Assembly: GCA_036852015.1 (NCBI GenBank) | Contig: JAANDG010000035.1 | Span: 56,001 to 120,000, forward strand | DNA length: 64,000 nucleotides | Origin: Pelodera strongyloides | Taxonomy: Eukaryota > Nematoda > Chromadorea > Rhabditida > Rhabditidae | Direction: 5' to 3' | In this document: piece after piece, positions 1 to 13,182 of the stretch | Layout of the letters: every line of letters begins with the position of its first letter | How positions within the stretch are numbered: position 1 is the first letter of the stretch | Notes under the pieces: model-generated | What the model was told of the DNA's origin: nothing | The model's database searches: none | Seen by the model: the letters and a program-made list of their open reading frames with translations, nothing else | Made by a program: the position numbers and the translations under genes

Positions 1-432
1 GGTATTGTAATAGAAAATCGGCAATTCGATAGAATAATACACATCTGACGCTGACTGGATTGATGCTAATCAAACAATATTAATATAGAGTATAAATATG
101 GGCTTTTTATACAGTAAAACATTATTAGTACACATAATTGCACTCGTATGGTTATAGGTTACAACAACGCACTAGATCTGGATCCAAAATCTGCTTTACA
201 AATGTTTACAAGCATCAATGAATATCTGCAAAAAATGAAGAAGAAATAATACTTTGTTTCTAATAATTTCTTGTTCAAAGTTAGCCGAATTTCTAAATCC
301 ATAAATTACAAAAAGCTGTAGGATTAGAATAAACCATAAAATCTAGTACACATTTCAACTTCCAACACACTTTCTCTAGAATTGTCATAAAAATGGGTCA
401 GTCATACAAAAGAACGTATACAATCACTAAGG

Positions 433-734
433 AAACTTGGCCGGTGCGCGGCCTACACTGGGCCCGAAAAAGGTGGGCCGCCTACACCTCGCCCATAAGC
501 ACATACCCGATACACCTCGCCCCAACCGCCCATCGGAAAGTAGCTCGAGAGACACAGAATAGGTGGGCGGATGGTGGGGCCCGGTGTAGGCGAATTAAAA
601 TACACACGAAAGTTGAAGTTCGCCATAGTCAGGTCCAAACTGGGCCGGTGCGTCGCCCACACCAGGCCCGAAATGGGTGGGCCGCCACATTTGGGCCCAC
701 CCGTTTTTTGCGGGCCGCGCACCGGCCAAAGTTT
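433..734. repeat. GC-rich foldback (MITE-like) element
   Basis: The left end AAACTTGGCCGGTGCGCGGC is the near-perfect reverse complement of the right end (GGCCGCGCACCGGCC followed by AAAGTTT), with one base of difference. A second direct copy of the left-arm motif (CTGGGCCGGTGCG) lies near 638. The block is far more GC-rich than its surroundings. No coding capacity is apparent, and no clear target-site duplication was identified. Confidence 0.75.
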
Positions 735-1307
735 CACATTGATAGTAACAACATTTCAACATTTTCATCATATGCCGCCAGAAGGCAAGTCTCAACTACA
801 CTAACACCATATAACGTGGTACTTTTCTGCTGGCAGCTCATGTTAGCTTCCTTATTCTATACATACCTACCTTCAACAAAAAAACTCGCGAAGACGGTGC
901 GCACATCATATGTAATGCGCGGTAAGGTGTGCAATTACAATTCGCGCAAATGCCGCACAAATGGGTCAAAATGCGCCGCAAGCATTAAACCGTTTCGCAC
1001 ACCCTAGATCTAGGTGGTATTGTGTGTGCAACACACCGCCGCCTGTTTTGCAGGGCGGGCTCGCGCGCGACCTGTCAGTTTAACGATTATTATTAAACAA
1101 TACACTAACCTTCACCATTGTGTATATCTACACAAACAACTTTTATTTAAAAAATATAACTAACCCGTAATACAGAAGATTAGCACCTGTGATCAAACTA
1201 CCCGCAAAGTTCAAAAGTAAAAATAATAAATCAAACGTCGTAATGAATCAAGAAGATGCAAGACCATAATTACACGGTGCAAACATCGTAAAAAAATATG
1301 GGAAAAA

Positions 1308-1317
1308 TCGGGGGGGT

Positions 1318-1360
<43 letters not shown>

Positions 1361-1365
1361 GGGGT

Positions 1366-1429
<64 letters not shown>
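1308..1429. repeat. poly-G microsatellite (about 120 nt)
   Basis: An almost uninterrupted run of G on the plus strand, broken only by a few T residues near 1317 and 1360-1365. Open frames across it are artefacts of the homopolymer. The exact length in an assembly is uncertain. Confidence 0.97.
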
Positions 1430-1430
<1 letters not shown>

Positions 1431-3402
1431 AGATAAAAGACCATAATTACACTTGTATTAGTGGAAGTCAAAATCCCTTAAATTAACAGTTAAATAGTTG
1501 GGACAATCTTACAATGGGCACCATAGTAAAAGTCATGAAAAACTCCCTTAGTTTCATGCATAATGATAGAAACTTTCGACACTCGTAAGGACAATACTCT
1601 ATATACACACGATTGGTTGATTAGTCTTAAGGGCGAGGGATGGGTCTTTGTGGAATTAAAAAGTCATAAAAAGTTTAAAACATTGCAAATTAATCTAATG
1701 CGGGAACACGTTCACAGCTCTACGCGTGTTTGGTATGGAGTGGTGTGGGTTGTTCAATATAAATTAGGAATATTCAGGACCTGTCCTGTATATCTTCATA
1801 TAAACTACAAAACTGGGCCAATTCACAGAATAAAAAAAAACTACGAGGGAGTATGGGTATGTATGGGGTTGGGTGCTATATGCGTTCGCAATATAAATTT
1901 TCAAGCAATCCTATATCATAGTTCAATCAGTGGGACTGAATGTAATGACCTCGCTAACTCTAGAAAATCACTGTATTTCTCTTGCAAAAAAAACAGTCCC
2001 TAAACATTCGCAAAAACACGGAACAATCATAAGTCGCGAAGATTTCACAAGTAATGAAGAAAATAAAACTGGTGGAATATCGTAGAAAACAATGTGGCGG
2101 CAGTGGACTCGACAGCATAACAAAATGAATTCAATCATTATAGAGACCAGCACCAGACAGGGCAAGTTTGGCTTGGTTCAAGCATAGTCCAGCCAAAACG
2201 AGCCCAAATTAACATAAGTGAAAAAAATTGCATACCTACGGGTCATTTTCTGTAGATCGATATTTGGGTGTTAATGGTGATGTGCCAGGCCAGGCCAAGT
2301 CACAAAAACGTAAAACGTATAACGGCTTGGACCACTAATGCACTAAGACCGGGACAATGTTTGTGAAGTGCACAATATGGGCAAACTACAGGGCACTGCG
2401 TAAGTATATACATTAGGGCAAACTACAGGCAGTCAGTATGTAAATATATACATTATGTATAATTGTATAACAAGGATGCAAACTGAAATAAATCCGACAA
2501 GACGCAAGAAAGTGGAATGAAAAATGAATGAATATATACAAAGAGGTCAGGAAGTAAGATAACCGTTCAATACCCGTACGCGTACCTAAATCAATATACC
2601 TGTTAAGTTGCTTAAGTGAGCTAATCTGAATGTGATAAAGTGTACATTACATGCAAATGCTCCGTAATCTCACGTAGGGACTTATACTTAATGCTATAAT
2701 TTATTCTTTCTTAAATCATGAAAAAGCATTATTAAACGCAAAGGTCAAAACACAATAATAAAACAAATGAGACAAACTACAAATTGCCTTAAAAATACAA
2801 CTTTTTCACTAACCATAATAAACTCATTGGAAAAAAGCCGCACATACCTTTCTCCCTAATTATATATCAAGGAATAGTTTACACACTCCGAATCTGAGAT
2901 TCTTTTGCTAATTAAACGAGACAATTTCATTTCTGGACATTTCACTTACCCCCCACACACGTAAATGGGTAAAATATTTACAACAAAGAACAAACAGTGG
3001 AAAAGTAAAAGTAAAAACAACAATAAATATATAAACGCATTATCAAAGTAAACCTTGTTTAACTTCTTTTTCTTTTGCTTATGGTTCAAAAGTATAAAAC
3101 GTTTGCGAATGGAAGGAGTGTCGGTATATATTCTCATAAATCACAAAACTACTAAAAAGGGGTACTATTGTTTGTAGTTCAATCAATCCAACCACAATCA
3201 CAAACTACAGACTCCAAAAATAAATCAGATGATTTGATTGTAGGTAAATTCTCGGGGGCTCACCGTACCAGTCGTCTCTCAACGAGAGAGTAGAGACAGC
3301 GAGAGACCAATCCTTGTAGAAGTACGGTAGCTGGAGTGGTTTACAAACCAATGCTCCCCAATGGTGAGAACGAAGTAATTGAGAAAGGAGCATGGAGCCG
3401 AG

Positions 3403-6400
3403 TTAATGGATTTCCGCCAGGTTCAGGAAAACCTTTTCGAGGTTGACGCCGATGCGCACGCCACTCCACACTTTTCTAAAATACATAGGAGATAAAATAA
3501 ATAAAGCGTGACCGATAAATAATAGTATTGGACGAGGACGAGCGGGAATAAAACCCTTTTTTCTCGGATTACCAACAAACCACCCACGTAGTTAAATATA
3601 ATAAGTAATCAATTCCACCTACGTAGTTAAATACAATAAGTAATCAATACTACCCACGTAGTTAAATACAACAAAATGGGGATGGGGAACAAGCTACATC
3701 TACGAACTCGGGTATAAATCGGTGTACACATGAGTCACTTTCATTTGACTTACATAGGAATCCCGCTCCAATGTTTCACTCAAAGCATAAGATTGTAATT
3801 AACTCTGCTCAATGTTGTAGTTACCAATGCATCATTCGGGAAGATAGTGATTTAACCCCCACAGATTTACGCCCAGAAACAAGTAAAACAAACAAAATGC
3901 ATAAAATACTCACCCATTATATTTTATCATAAAATTCTTGGCTTTGTCGTGTTCGACGAAAATCACCGACACAACGCCCGGATCATGTTGCCAACATTTC
4001 TAAAATAAATTATTCAAACGGCTGTCTTCTACATTGGGGACAACAACTGATAGATATAAAAATAAAAACTCCTCAAAACGTCACTTAGTTAGCAAAACGA
4101 TGCAAAAATAATTTAGTTAGTGCGTAAAGTGAATGCCAGGTACACCAAGTTTAAAAAAATGAATTATGAACTATGACAACACCCCTGTTTGATGCATACC
4201 ATAAACCCACAGAACAATAGAAAACAAGAAACGTACCCGAATTTCGCCAAGCTCCGTGCTACATTGTTTCACTTTTTCCAAAGCGGCGGGCAGGTGCTGC
4301 ACGTTGGTAACGCGGACGGCCAAATACGCCTAAAATGGAATGAACATACAGAAACAAGAAGGAAAGCTTACTTTTCGTAGGATCAGCTTTCGTCAGTGTG
4401 ACCAAATGACCGTCGGTAACCGGTCGCCAAATGGTCTCCATTTCCATTACCCCACTACCCAAAGAACTACTACTTCCTACAAAGCATTTACGCCAAAAGC
4501 GGACATTCGAGTTTCATATTCATGAATTCCGAGCTTATTTTTTCTCGGAATGAAATCACAATGTGCACAAATATTCGCTTTCAACAAGTGACCTTAGCTT
4601 TGCTTGATGTGGAGCTGGATGAAGTGTGCTTCACATTTGAATACTGATCATCGTCATTATATCGTCTCTGTTGTTGGTGGCTTGATCTCTCCTAATAACA
4701 AGTATTATACTCGGTGATCAAAAAAATGTGTGATGATGCATTGTGAATGAGGCGAGCACAGACCAACAGTACAGTTCTATCGGAGAGTTCCCTGTTTCCC
4801 ACTTAACCGATTTTGCACTCAAAAAACACGCTCTTGAAGAAAACTGAACCAAGTGCTACTTCGCAACGCAAAACGGAAAGCGTAGTGTAGGCTAGAGTCA
4901 TTAGTGCACCGAGGCAGTCCGGCTGACTACCCAAGCGAAAAAAAATCAAACCTCGAAAAGGAAACAGATGCTCATTTTCAAAATTATTTCAATCCTCACC
5001 CTGGTCTTGGTCGACCGTCCCGATCCAGTATCTCCTCTACTTCCGTCGTCACGACTTCTTTCCGAACGACTTTGGTCAGACCTTCGAGATGATTCATCAC
5101 TAAAATTAAAATACTACATTGTCCTATTTCTGATATCTTAAACCGTCGTAAGGAAATCACACCTATCGGATACTACCTCATCTTACCGTACCTAAGGACA
5201 CGGTAAGTGTTTAAAAACTCTATTTTGTGAAATTGATGAATTGATCTGTTTTGCTTACCAGGCGTTCATAGTATTGCACCCCCCCCCCCTCTTACAGTAC
5301 CCATCGGGGCTTCCCGCAAATTAAAATCACAATCGAAATTTCACATATTCCACATTTCACAACCAACAACTAACCGTCTGGAAGTGGAACTGCCGCCCGT
5401 TCGGCTGCTGTGCTTCTTCTTCAGCACCTCTTCCCGTTGTCTCTTTTGTTCTTCAACTTTCTTCATGTAGTCTTGATCGAGTCCCAGAGCCTTAGCGCTC
5501 TCGATGGTGTCCTGAAAAAGAAGTATGTAAAACTGATCAAAGAAAAACCACATTGCGGCAAAGCGATACAAATCTTTCCTATACAACATTGAAAAAAAAA
5601 CGCGTTCACCCATCGCTGTTAAGCCAAATAAATTAGATGCGTGCATGCGAGAAAGGCGTGCTTGAATAAAATGCCCTTTATTTTAACAGCAAGACAAGAA
5701 TCACGAGTGCAGTCATCTGGCTCGAGCCTACAAACTACAAGCCAACCACAAAGCTCTATGGTAGTTTAGAACAAGATACACAAACAAGGCGAAGAATTAA
5801 TACAAACCTCCTTCGGGTCACGCCTCCTTTCTCTTGATCGGTCTCTGTAGCTTTCTCGGGGAGCCCCACGGTCACCACCTCTGGAAAGCACATACGTTTG
5901 TTTTAACCAGCATTTGGCTAGGATTTAACCATGTTGATAAACAATAAATTGAAAATAGACTAACACAGCCTCAGAAAAAAACTACTTAAAATGCTAAACA
6001 AACTAGTCTAGTGCAGACCGCAGAGTCAACCACTATAACAACATGGTATACCCACTTGATAATAATTAATAGTAAGCACGCCTGCACGTCGATAAAAGTC
6101 ATGAGCTCAAAAGAGCACAATCCAAATCTACAAACTCCAACCTGTACACTCCTCCTCGTCCCCTCTGTCCTCGACCTCTTCCGCGTGAGCCATCACCGCG
6201 TCCGCGTTTCCGTCCGCGGCCGCCGTTATCGCGGTTGCGTCGTCGCGGTGATCGCGATCTGCTTCTTGAACGGGATCGTGAGCGGGAACTGTAATAAAAT
6301 AAATTACAAAGTCATACAGCATACAAAACAACATAAATCCAACAAACAGAAATTGCACCACCCATCACGATCGCCAAAACTCGAATTGCGATTATTTTCT

Positions 6401-9400
6401 TGATTTCTTGCTCATTTAAGACCAGTTTGAGGGCAGGGATATCGGGCATACCACAATTACCAAGCAAAAAATTTTTTTCAGCTCCTTAGCGTTTAGCAAG
6501 CAAATCGCGGAATTGCTTGCCGACTGGCTTAGGCCGTTCTTCAACAAGAAATGGATTGTGAGAATGAAATCAAACCGCAAAGGAATGTGGCTTACCTATA
6601 CGATGACCGTGAACCCGTTGTATAACTCGAGTACGAACTGTAAGAGCTGCTCCTGTGACGGCTCCTGCTCCTCTTCCTCGAAGTGGTCGAAACAGTGCCA
6701 AGAAACTGGGCGACAGCTTGGTCCCAGTGAGCACCGGCTAAAAGTGAAACATGGATAATTGAACGTTTCAACAAATCACAAAGGACTCCCCGAATTCGAA
6801 TAAAAGTAGTACTCAATATTTCCGCTTTAGGAGCATAGGCGCTTCACGTTGGTGGTTGGCGCTGGGTGCTACAGACAGTTATAACAAATAATATGCTACA
6901 CTTAAGGCAATTGGGATCACAAAAAAAACTATTACACGATTACGCAGTTATAAAAATCATATACTCTCAAGAAAAAATAGGCACACTAAAGCAAAAAGGA
7001 GCGAAAATAATTGAATGATAACCTACACTCCTTCATACAGACACTGAGTTTTATTTTTGATTAAAAAGATGGACCGCAGAATTCAAAAACGTACGTGCCC
7101 CCGCTCCTGGCGGCATCATTCCCATTCCTCCGGGCATTCCCATACCAGGGGGTGCTCCTCCGGGAGGTGGCATACCACGTCCGCCGGGAGGCATTCCCAT
7201 CGCCATCGACATTCCTAAATTGGACTACAGTTAATTATTATTACTATTCGACTCTGCTCTTCAAACATAATAGACTAACTACAAACTACAACTAAACTAA
7301 GTGACAATATCACAAATCACAGTCATGTCATCTTGTTGAACAGTTGAACCAACATTCACATCCAACCTGGTCTAAAGTCTAGACCAATCTGGTGGTTGTT
7401 GTTCTTTACATTTTTATTATTACTTACAGTAATCTCTAATTTCTAGTGGAAGGAAAAGTTGCGCAATTTCATTTACGCTCAGGTTTACGTCTGAAACAGA
7501 CCTCCCAAATTTTCAACAAAGACTAATTAGCCTATTAGCCCACCTCCAATTGGTGGTTGTCCTCCTAGTGTAGGCGGTGGTCCGCTCATCGGAGGCATCA
7601 TTCCAAGAGGTGCTAAATTAAATACGTTTCAACTCGAATTTCGAATTCAGAAAAATCCCAAAACTTCGGCAACGGAACCATTTCCAAAGTGATGGCACTC
7701 AGCCACTTTTCATTTTTGCATAATTTTCCATAAAGTCGAGTTACAACCCCTTGTTAACTTGCTACGTGTTGTGTGAAACATTCAGCGATTCAGCCGTGAT
7801 ATTAATGTTAGCCCAAGGACTGCCGGGCTACCGGCAAACCAGGACAAAAACACACAAAGAAAAACATAATTACTTGATCAATCAAGTAAATTAAGAGTAC
7901 GTAGGAAAAAGTATTTTTTACTGAACCAACCATTTGGAGGAGGCATTCCCGGGGCTCCCAATGGGGCATTGGATCCAGGTCCCGCGGGTTTGAAATTCGG
8001 GTTGATCAGTATCTTTTGTCCTCGGCCTACTCCACCAATGTTCTGAAATCAGTTGCTTATAAATATTCAAATATTTATAACACTTAGTATTGTACCTAGT
8101 TTCAAAAAATTTGCTTGCCGGATGGGCACCAAATTTGCATAGGATGCATAGGAAATGCGTATCATATGCAAATTTCAGAAAATAGGGTGCAATACGGCTT
8201 TAAAATGTGTGCATCAATATGATGAACGGTATTCAGGAACGAGACAAAAGATATTCGGTAATGTAAGATCTTTTTGTGAGGTCAAAGGAGTTGTTTTTTT
8301 TTAAAACAAACTGCATACCAAATAAAATAATAATTAAGAGCTAGGAGCCCAGCAACACAAAAAAAAAGAGTTCTAAGGATGAATCTAATAAACGTATAAA
8401 TTGATAGTTATATAAATAGAAGAATAGAGTTCTTTTCCCTCACCTCCGGCTCATCAATCTTCATATTCAAAAGTGAGGGTAGGCCCCTTCCCTGTGGTTT
8501 CTGATCTCCATGTCCTCCGCCCATCATTCGTTGCTGGAAGGGTTGCTGGGGTGGTGGACCTCCTGGGCCTGAACCTGGTGGTCCTCCAGGACCTAGGCCC
8601 ATTCCTCCAGGTGGTCCTCCCGGCCCCATCATACCTCCGCGCCCGGGAGGCCCAGTCATCATGCCTCGGCCTGGGCCACCAGGGCCCATCATCATGCCTC
8701 CGCGGGGTGGGCCGCCAGGACCTGAATTTCGAATTGCAAGAAAAGTTTCATTCTTATTCATATTCCATTGCAATTTTGAATCTCAAACAAAATCCAGCAT
8801 AGAACAAAGCAACATAAACCTTTACCAAACACTTGATTTTTTCCCACATCATAATGACGGAATACGGAATTCAATCCAAAAAAAACCAACACATGAACAC
8901 TGGCAACAGCAAGTTTTTCATTTGTTTGCGCCATCACTACCAGAGAGCTAAGCTCACCTGCACCTCCCATTCCAAAAGGCGGGCCTCCTGGTCTAGGTCC
9001 CATCGGGCCGCCTCGTCCCATTGGGGGACCCATCATCATCGGTCCTCCTCCTCTATTGCCCATCATGGGTGGTCCTCCGGGGCCCATCATACCACCACGG
9101 CCACGCATCATTCCGGGTGGACCGCCCATCATACCCATCGGACCGCCGGGACCTCCCTGAAAATTAAATCAATAACGTTTAATGTTAAACATTAATCCAA
9201 GAAAACATCCAGGTGCATAATTGCAAATTGCATTTGCATACGCACAAATCCGAATAAAAAAAAACTAATATGAAAACCAAGTGTTTCAGCGGTAATAAAT
9301 TACCAGTGTGGTACTAAGCTATTTGCTTGCAACAGCGTAAGGTCGCTAAAGGTAAAAGTAAGTAAACGGTATCGATAACAATGCTTGGTCTGAAGTCCGA

Positions 9401-11744
9401 AATAACTGTCTGGCGCTTAAATCAAGGTGTCTTTGGAAACTTTGGTTTCAGTAAAACATAAGACAAAAATCCCCTATCATTGATCCCCTATCATTGATCC
9501 TCCAGGTCCAAGTCACACACTACACATCCCAGGATTCACAGACGACAAAACTCTGTAAACGAAATTAATAACAAATGCCTAACGCTAATTACGGGAAATG
9601 CAAAAGCCCCTCACCATTGGTCCTCCGGGACCAGGACCAAATCCACCTCGCGTCATCATCGGACCGCCACGGCCACCGCGCATCAACATTGAAGAATTGT
9701 TGCCTCTGAAAGAAAAACACCTTATTTTACTCTCCTAGATTATTCTTATTAATTATTAATAATAACAATAATTATCATCATTATTGCCATTAAATGCAAG
9801 AAATTAGGTAAAATAAAAATGGAGAAAGCAGCTGGGCTGCACTGTTGATACTGAATACTGACTCACTCATATAGACTTCAAACTTCAAACGATACCTATC
9901 AATATTATGAGATACGCCTGTTGGAATTACCTTACCAATAATAAATATTAATGAGACTAATAATAATAATAATATGAATTTTCAAATCCAATTATTAAGC
10001 CTAGCCTACAAGTACAAACGAAACCACATCTTCCCGCCCCACCGAGAGTGAGATCTGTACTATAAATTTTCAAAACGTATTGCTACACTACTACACATTT
10101 ACAAATTAAAATTTACAAAGTAACTTTAGATAAGCCGCCAATTGCTACATGAATAAAATTACTAATTATAAAAACCCAAACTCCAAACACACCTAAAGGT
10201 ATAATTTCCTCGGTTTCCTCCAAATTGATACCCGGTTCCTCCTCGGCCACCTCTGTTGTATGAATTTGTATTCGTGTTCTCATTCGCTCCTTGCTTTTGT
10301 TGTGTTTGTGACTGAAAGAGAAAGTTGAGAAAGCGTTTTAACATTGATAGATATTGATTATCACTATATATACTTAATTATTTTCCAAATTGAAATTTGA
10401 AGGGCTTACAGGCGGGACTGTACGTTTGCATAGTTTCCCAGTTTCAACCTTTCAAGACACACGATGGGTAAAGGTTGCACTCGCTTTCAGTTTTTACTCT
10501 AACCTAAGACCTAACCGTTTAAAATTTACGTCATGAAGAAGTGCCACGTGGCACGATAAAACAAAATATTCCGATGTGTACGCCAGCACGACACACCATT
10601 CACACCAAATTTCGAAAATTGGAATCAAAGAAAGCTTACACTAGGTGAGTTATTGCTAGCGCTGCTCGCTCGTTCCGATGTAAACTTTGACGTTCTCTCT
10701 ACCTTTTCTTCATCTTCTTCGTAGTCCAACTCAAGAGCATCTTCCTAAAAAGATTTATAGGATAATGGAAAAACTTAGGAACCGATAAAGAAGGATGTGG
10801 ATGGAATATGATGAGGTGCAAATATTAAATATTTATTAACACATTAAAATGTGTGCATCAATATGATGAAAGATATTCATCAACAATTGAATGGCCACAG
10901 CTTTAATTATCTTGAAAAAGTTAATATCTTTACTTTAGAGTAGCGGCACTTGTAGCAGGAAGATAAGGTACATTCTACTCAAATACAATATACATTTTAA
11001 TTTCTTCCGGAGAGTGCCTAAAGCAATCCTGTGCGCCACTTTATTCACAGACGTATGCACAGCAGCTACACTTACACACTCCTCATTGCAATAACATTCA
11101 TTCATCTTGTTAGTATGGGATGTTTTTATGCGCATTTCCATCTTAGTGTTGCTTTTTGATTATATGTTATTTATGTAATCAATAAACCTTGATTATATCA
11201 TTGAAAAAAACTAACTATGGTTTCTCGTTTGGTTGTGGCACCCACAGACCCCGCTAACAAATCGCCACCGCCTGAGTGTTCCTCGCCTAACAATGCGTCC
11301 TCGTCCAGTTCCAAGTCCTAAAACATATATTTTCATACGTTGGGGTTGAAACGCTGAAGGCGCGTTCGAGATCGGCGGAAAAAACATGCTACTTTTCCGT
11401 GTATAGAAATAGAGCGCGCAAATTGAGATACGCAGGCACGTTTTTCCATCTTCCGCCCATCTCGAACGCGCCCTAAGGACGTTTTGTTAATGTGTGTTAT
11501 TTTTACAATATGAATTATCATTATTATTATAAAGATGGACAATAGGCTACCAAAAAAAAAAAAGTTCATTCCATCCATCATGGGATGATGGGATTGGAGA
11601 TTCGACTAATATGACCTTGTTTCATATTTATGCTTTCGCTATCTTATGCACATACGACTTGCAGACATTCGGGGATACCTTTGAATATTCAAAGTCGGCT
11701 CCTGAGGCATTGAGAATAAGGTCCTCATCGTCTACGGACGTCAT
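3403..11744 (-). CDS. RNA-binding protein with RS region and C-terminal RRM (RBM33-like), 19 exons
   Basis: Exons (minus): 11744-11679, 11317-11216, 10744-10640, 10311-10193, 9705-9615, 9156-8958, 8721-8444, 8042-7931, 7612-7544, 7214-7095, 6737-6596, 6288-6142, 5880-5808, 5511-5375, 5099-5000, 4691-4593, 4329-4237, 3999-3914, 3475-3403. All phases join, total 2211 nt, 736 aa. Order: acidic N-terminus (DLELDEDALLGEEH, residues 23-36; EDALELDYEEDEEK, 57-70); Gly/Met/Pro-rich repeats (about 130-420); a QKILINPNFK motif near 329; an Arg/Ser and RGG region (about 440-520); a charged helix (MKKVEEQKRQREEVLKKK, near 561); and an RRM fold at about 655-730 (YLAVRVTNV as strand 1, VVSVIFVEHDKAKNF as the RNP1-like strand), ending SGVRIGVNLEKV. 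Known: proteins of this build act in nuclear RNA processing or export. Inferred: RBM33 relative, from the acidic N-terminus, the INPNFK motif and the C-terminal RRM. Donor GTCACT at 4592 is weak. Confidence 0.8.
3586..3672. repeat. short tandem repeat, about 2.5 copies
   Basis: The motif CACGTAGTTAAATA recurs near 3585, 3619 and 3656, joined by AATAAGTAATCAAT. The period is about 35-37 bases. It lies in the intron between the last two exons of the RRM gene. Confidence 0.85.
4372..4476 (-). other. exon-like segment incompatible in frame (possible poison exon)
   Basis: 105 nt between a good acceptor (TTTGTAG) and a good donor (GTAAGC), lying between the exons at 4691-4593 and 4329-4237 of the RRM gene. 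Read in the phase set by its neighbours it meets TAA after nine codons. Read one base off it is fully open and looks protein-like (MEMETIWRPVTDGHLVTL). Skipping it gives a continuous frame into the RRM. Either it is a cassette exon that triggers decay when included, or a small error or unusual splice hides a coding exon. Confidence 0.5.
11359..11472. repeat. short inverted-repeat element
   Basis: GGCGCGTTCGAGATCGGCGG at the left end pairs with CCGCCCATCTCGAACGCGCC at the right end, with one mismatch. The roughly 114-bp block sits in the first intron of the RRM gene. Confidence 0.75.
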
Positions 11745-13007
11745 TCACCTGCAATGTAACACTGTTAGAAGTTAGAACACCATATTAGAACAAGAAGTTA
11801 GAAAGGCAACACACAAAACTAGGGGCAGAGAGACTTCGTAAGGTAAGGAATTCCGCGATCTAGTTAACTTGGCTAGAAATGGCATGACACGCCGAAATAG
11901 AAGAGAGTAGTTTCTCGGTTGAAATGGACGACATAACGAGGTCTTGACAGAACTCGAATGAGGGAGACAGGCAGTAGAGAAGTTTTATCGTAGTACGACT
12001 TACAAAGGCGGTTTTCGGAATGCCAAAGACAGGAAAGCTACAGAGACAACACTCACTTCCCGAGAAATTTATTTTGACTTCGCGAGAGCTAAAAATCATG
12101 TTTGGAACGTGAGAACGGGCTCGAACCTAACTAGGAACAAGGCTACACCATCCGCAACAGAAAGAAAGACAAAAAGGCCATGAATTCCAGTAAAAGATAG
12201 TGCAAAAAGGTCAAAAAGTTTAGTTGATTTCCAATGCCAAAATCCAAAAATTTTCAAATTTTTTTGAGCGAGTACGCAACGCAACAAAATTTCGTGCAAA
12301 TTTATGTCGCGTTGGGTGGATTACGGTAAAGACGTCGCGCGTTCGAAAAATCGAGTAATGTACTTTAAAAAAGAAGTAAATAGAGTTACAGTAATATAAG
12401 GAAAAGTATAAATGAGAGTATTGAGAGATAAAGTGTATCATGTTCTTTCACTTGATAACCCCGTTTCGACCCTGATCGTATACGAGGATTTTTCTGTAGT
12501 TGGGTCTCATCAGTACGATGACCACAGCAAGAAAATGTTAATTAAAATTATTCCGCATTAAAACCATAAAAGTTTTTTTTGTGCGTGACAGAAATAACGC
12601 ATTTGTTTTATTCCAGTAATTTTATACGCTTGTGACAGTCGCGAACAATTTTTTTCTGACCACAATACACAAATAACGTGAAGCGTGTGTTGAATATATA
12701 AAAAAAAGTTTGAAACCATTTTCACCAGCATCCCTCGCGTCGCTACTCATAGTCCGCACCCAACCAAACTGTGGCCAACACAGTCAAAATTCGGGTGGTG
12801 CGCGGCGAAACTCTGGCGCGAAAACTTAAAAGAAAATTTCGTCTGCCACGCCTCTCGCGCGGCGATAAGCGGGTGCACGGCGACTTCGCCCTATATTCGC
12901 CAGAATTTCGCGGAAGGGTGCACAGTACACTCGCGAGATCCTGGCGATATTCTGACGAAGACCGGGCGATGTGCGCGGCGAAATATAGGCGCATCCGATT
13001 TTTTCAG
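11745..13007. other. intergenic region between divergent genes
   Basis: No exon was supported here. Around 12750-13000 lies a GC-rich patch with recurring GCGCGGCGA motifs, related to a block near 29860-29945. Near 12459, CCCCGTTTCGACCC recurs at about 32771, so part of this is dispersed repeat. The 5' flank of the minus-strand RRM gene, and possibly of a plus-strand gene, should lie here. Confidence 0.5.
11749..11758 (-). promoter_or_regulatory. splice acceptor just upstream of the RRM-gene start codon
   Basis: On the minus strand the sequence reads TTACATTGCAG, then GTGA, then the ATG at 11744. An AG acceptor four bases before the start is typical of nematode spliced-leader trans-splicing sites, though a 5' UTR intron would look the same. 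It supports the chosen start; no other in-frame ATG lies upstream within the exon. Confidence 0.5.
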
Positions 13008-13182
13008 CGCACCCCATCAGAGTTTCCCATTGCACAACCTGAAGACCGAAATGGACAAGCTTTACAAGAGCCAAATGTTCCAACTAGCAAATGCACCTGA
13101 TACACAGATGAAACTACGCGGTCGCTGCGCATCTATAGTGCGTTTTCTGGACGCGGCAAAAACATGGCTCACTGGTGGCGTG
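13008..13182 (+). CDS. probable internal exon, unassigned (perhaps upstream part of the MSP gene)
   Basis: Starts after a strong acceptor (TTTTTTCAG) and stays open, in phase 2, to a donor GTATGT at 13183. It would encode 58 residues, including KTEMDKLYKSQMFQLANAP and SIVRFLDAAKTWLTGGV, which look like an amphipathic helical segment. A nearby donor at 13175 (G then GTGGCG) would give phase 1, matching the entry phase of the exon at 14386. The family is not recognised. Whether it belongs with the exons at 14386 and 18062 needs transcript data. Confidence 0.35.

Larger units (their letters stand above)
1..3402. other. gene-poor flank downstream of the RRM gene
   Basis: No convincing exon was found on either strand. 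The stretch is AT-rich and holds a foldback repeat (433-734), a poly-G tract (1308-1429), a two-copy direct repeat around 2378-2460 sharing GGGCAAACTACAGG, and simple A/T-rich sequence. The minus-strand gene ends at 3403, so its 3' UTR probably lies in the right-hand part. Confidence 0.6.

Noticed and set aside
1298..1486. Open frames of poly-Gly/poly-Pro over the poly-G tract
   Set aside because: They follow from the homopolymer in any frame, with no splice signals or conserved flanks.
11860..12099. Minus-strand open frame of 79 codons upstream of the RRM gene
   Set aside because: It has no recognisable motif, no splice-site support, and composition like neighbouring non-coding sequence.
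12771..13100. GC-rich plus-strand open frame
   Set aside because: It lies in a block of recurring GCGCGGCGA motifs, lacks an ATG, and overlaps a better-supported exon in another frame.
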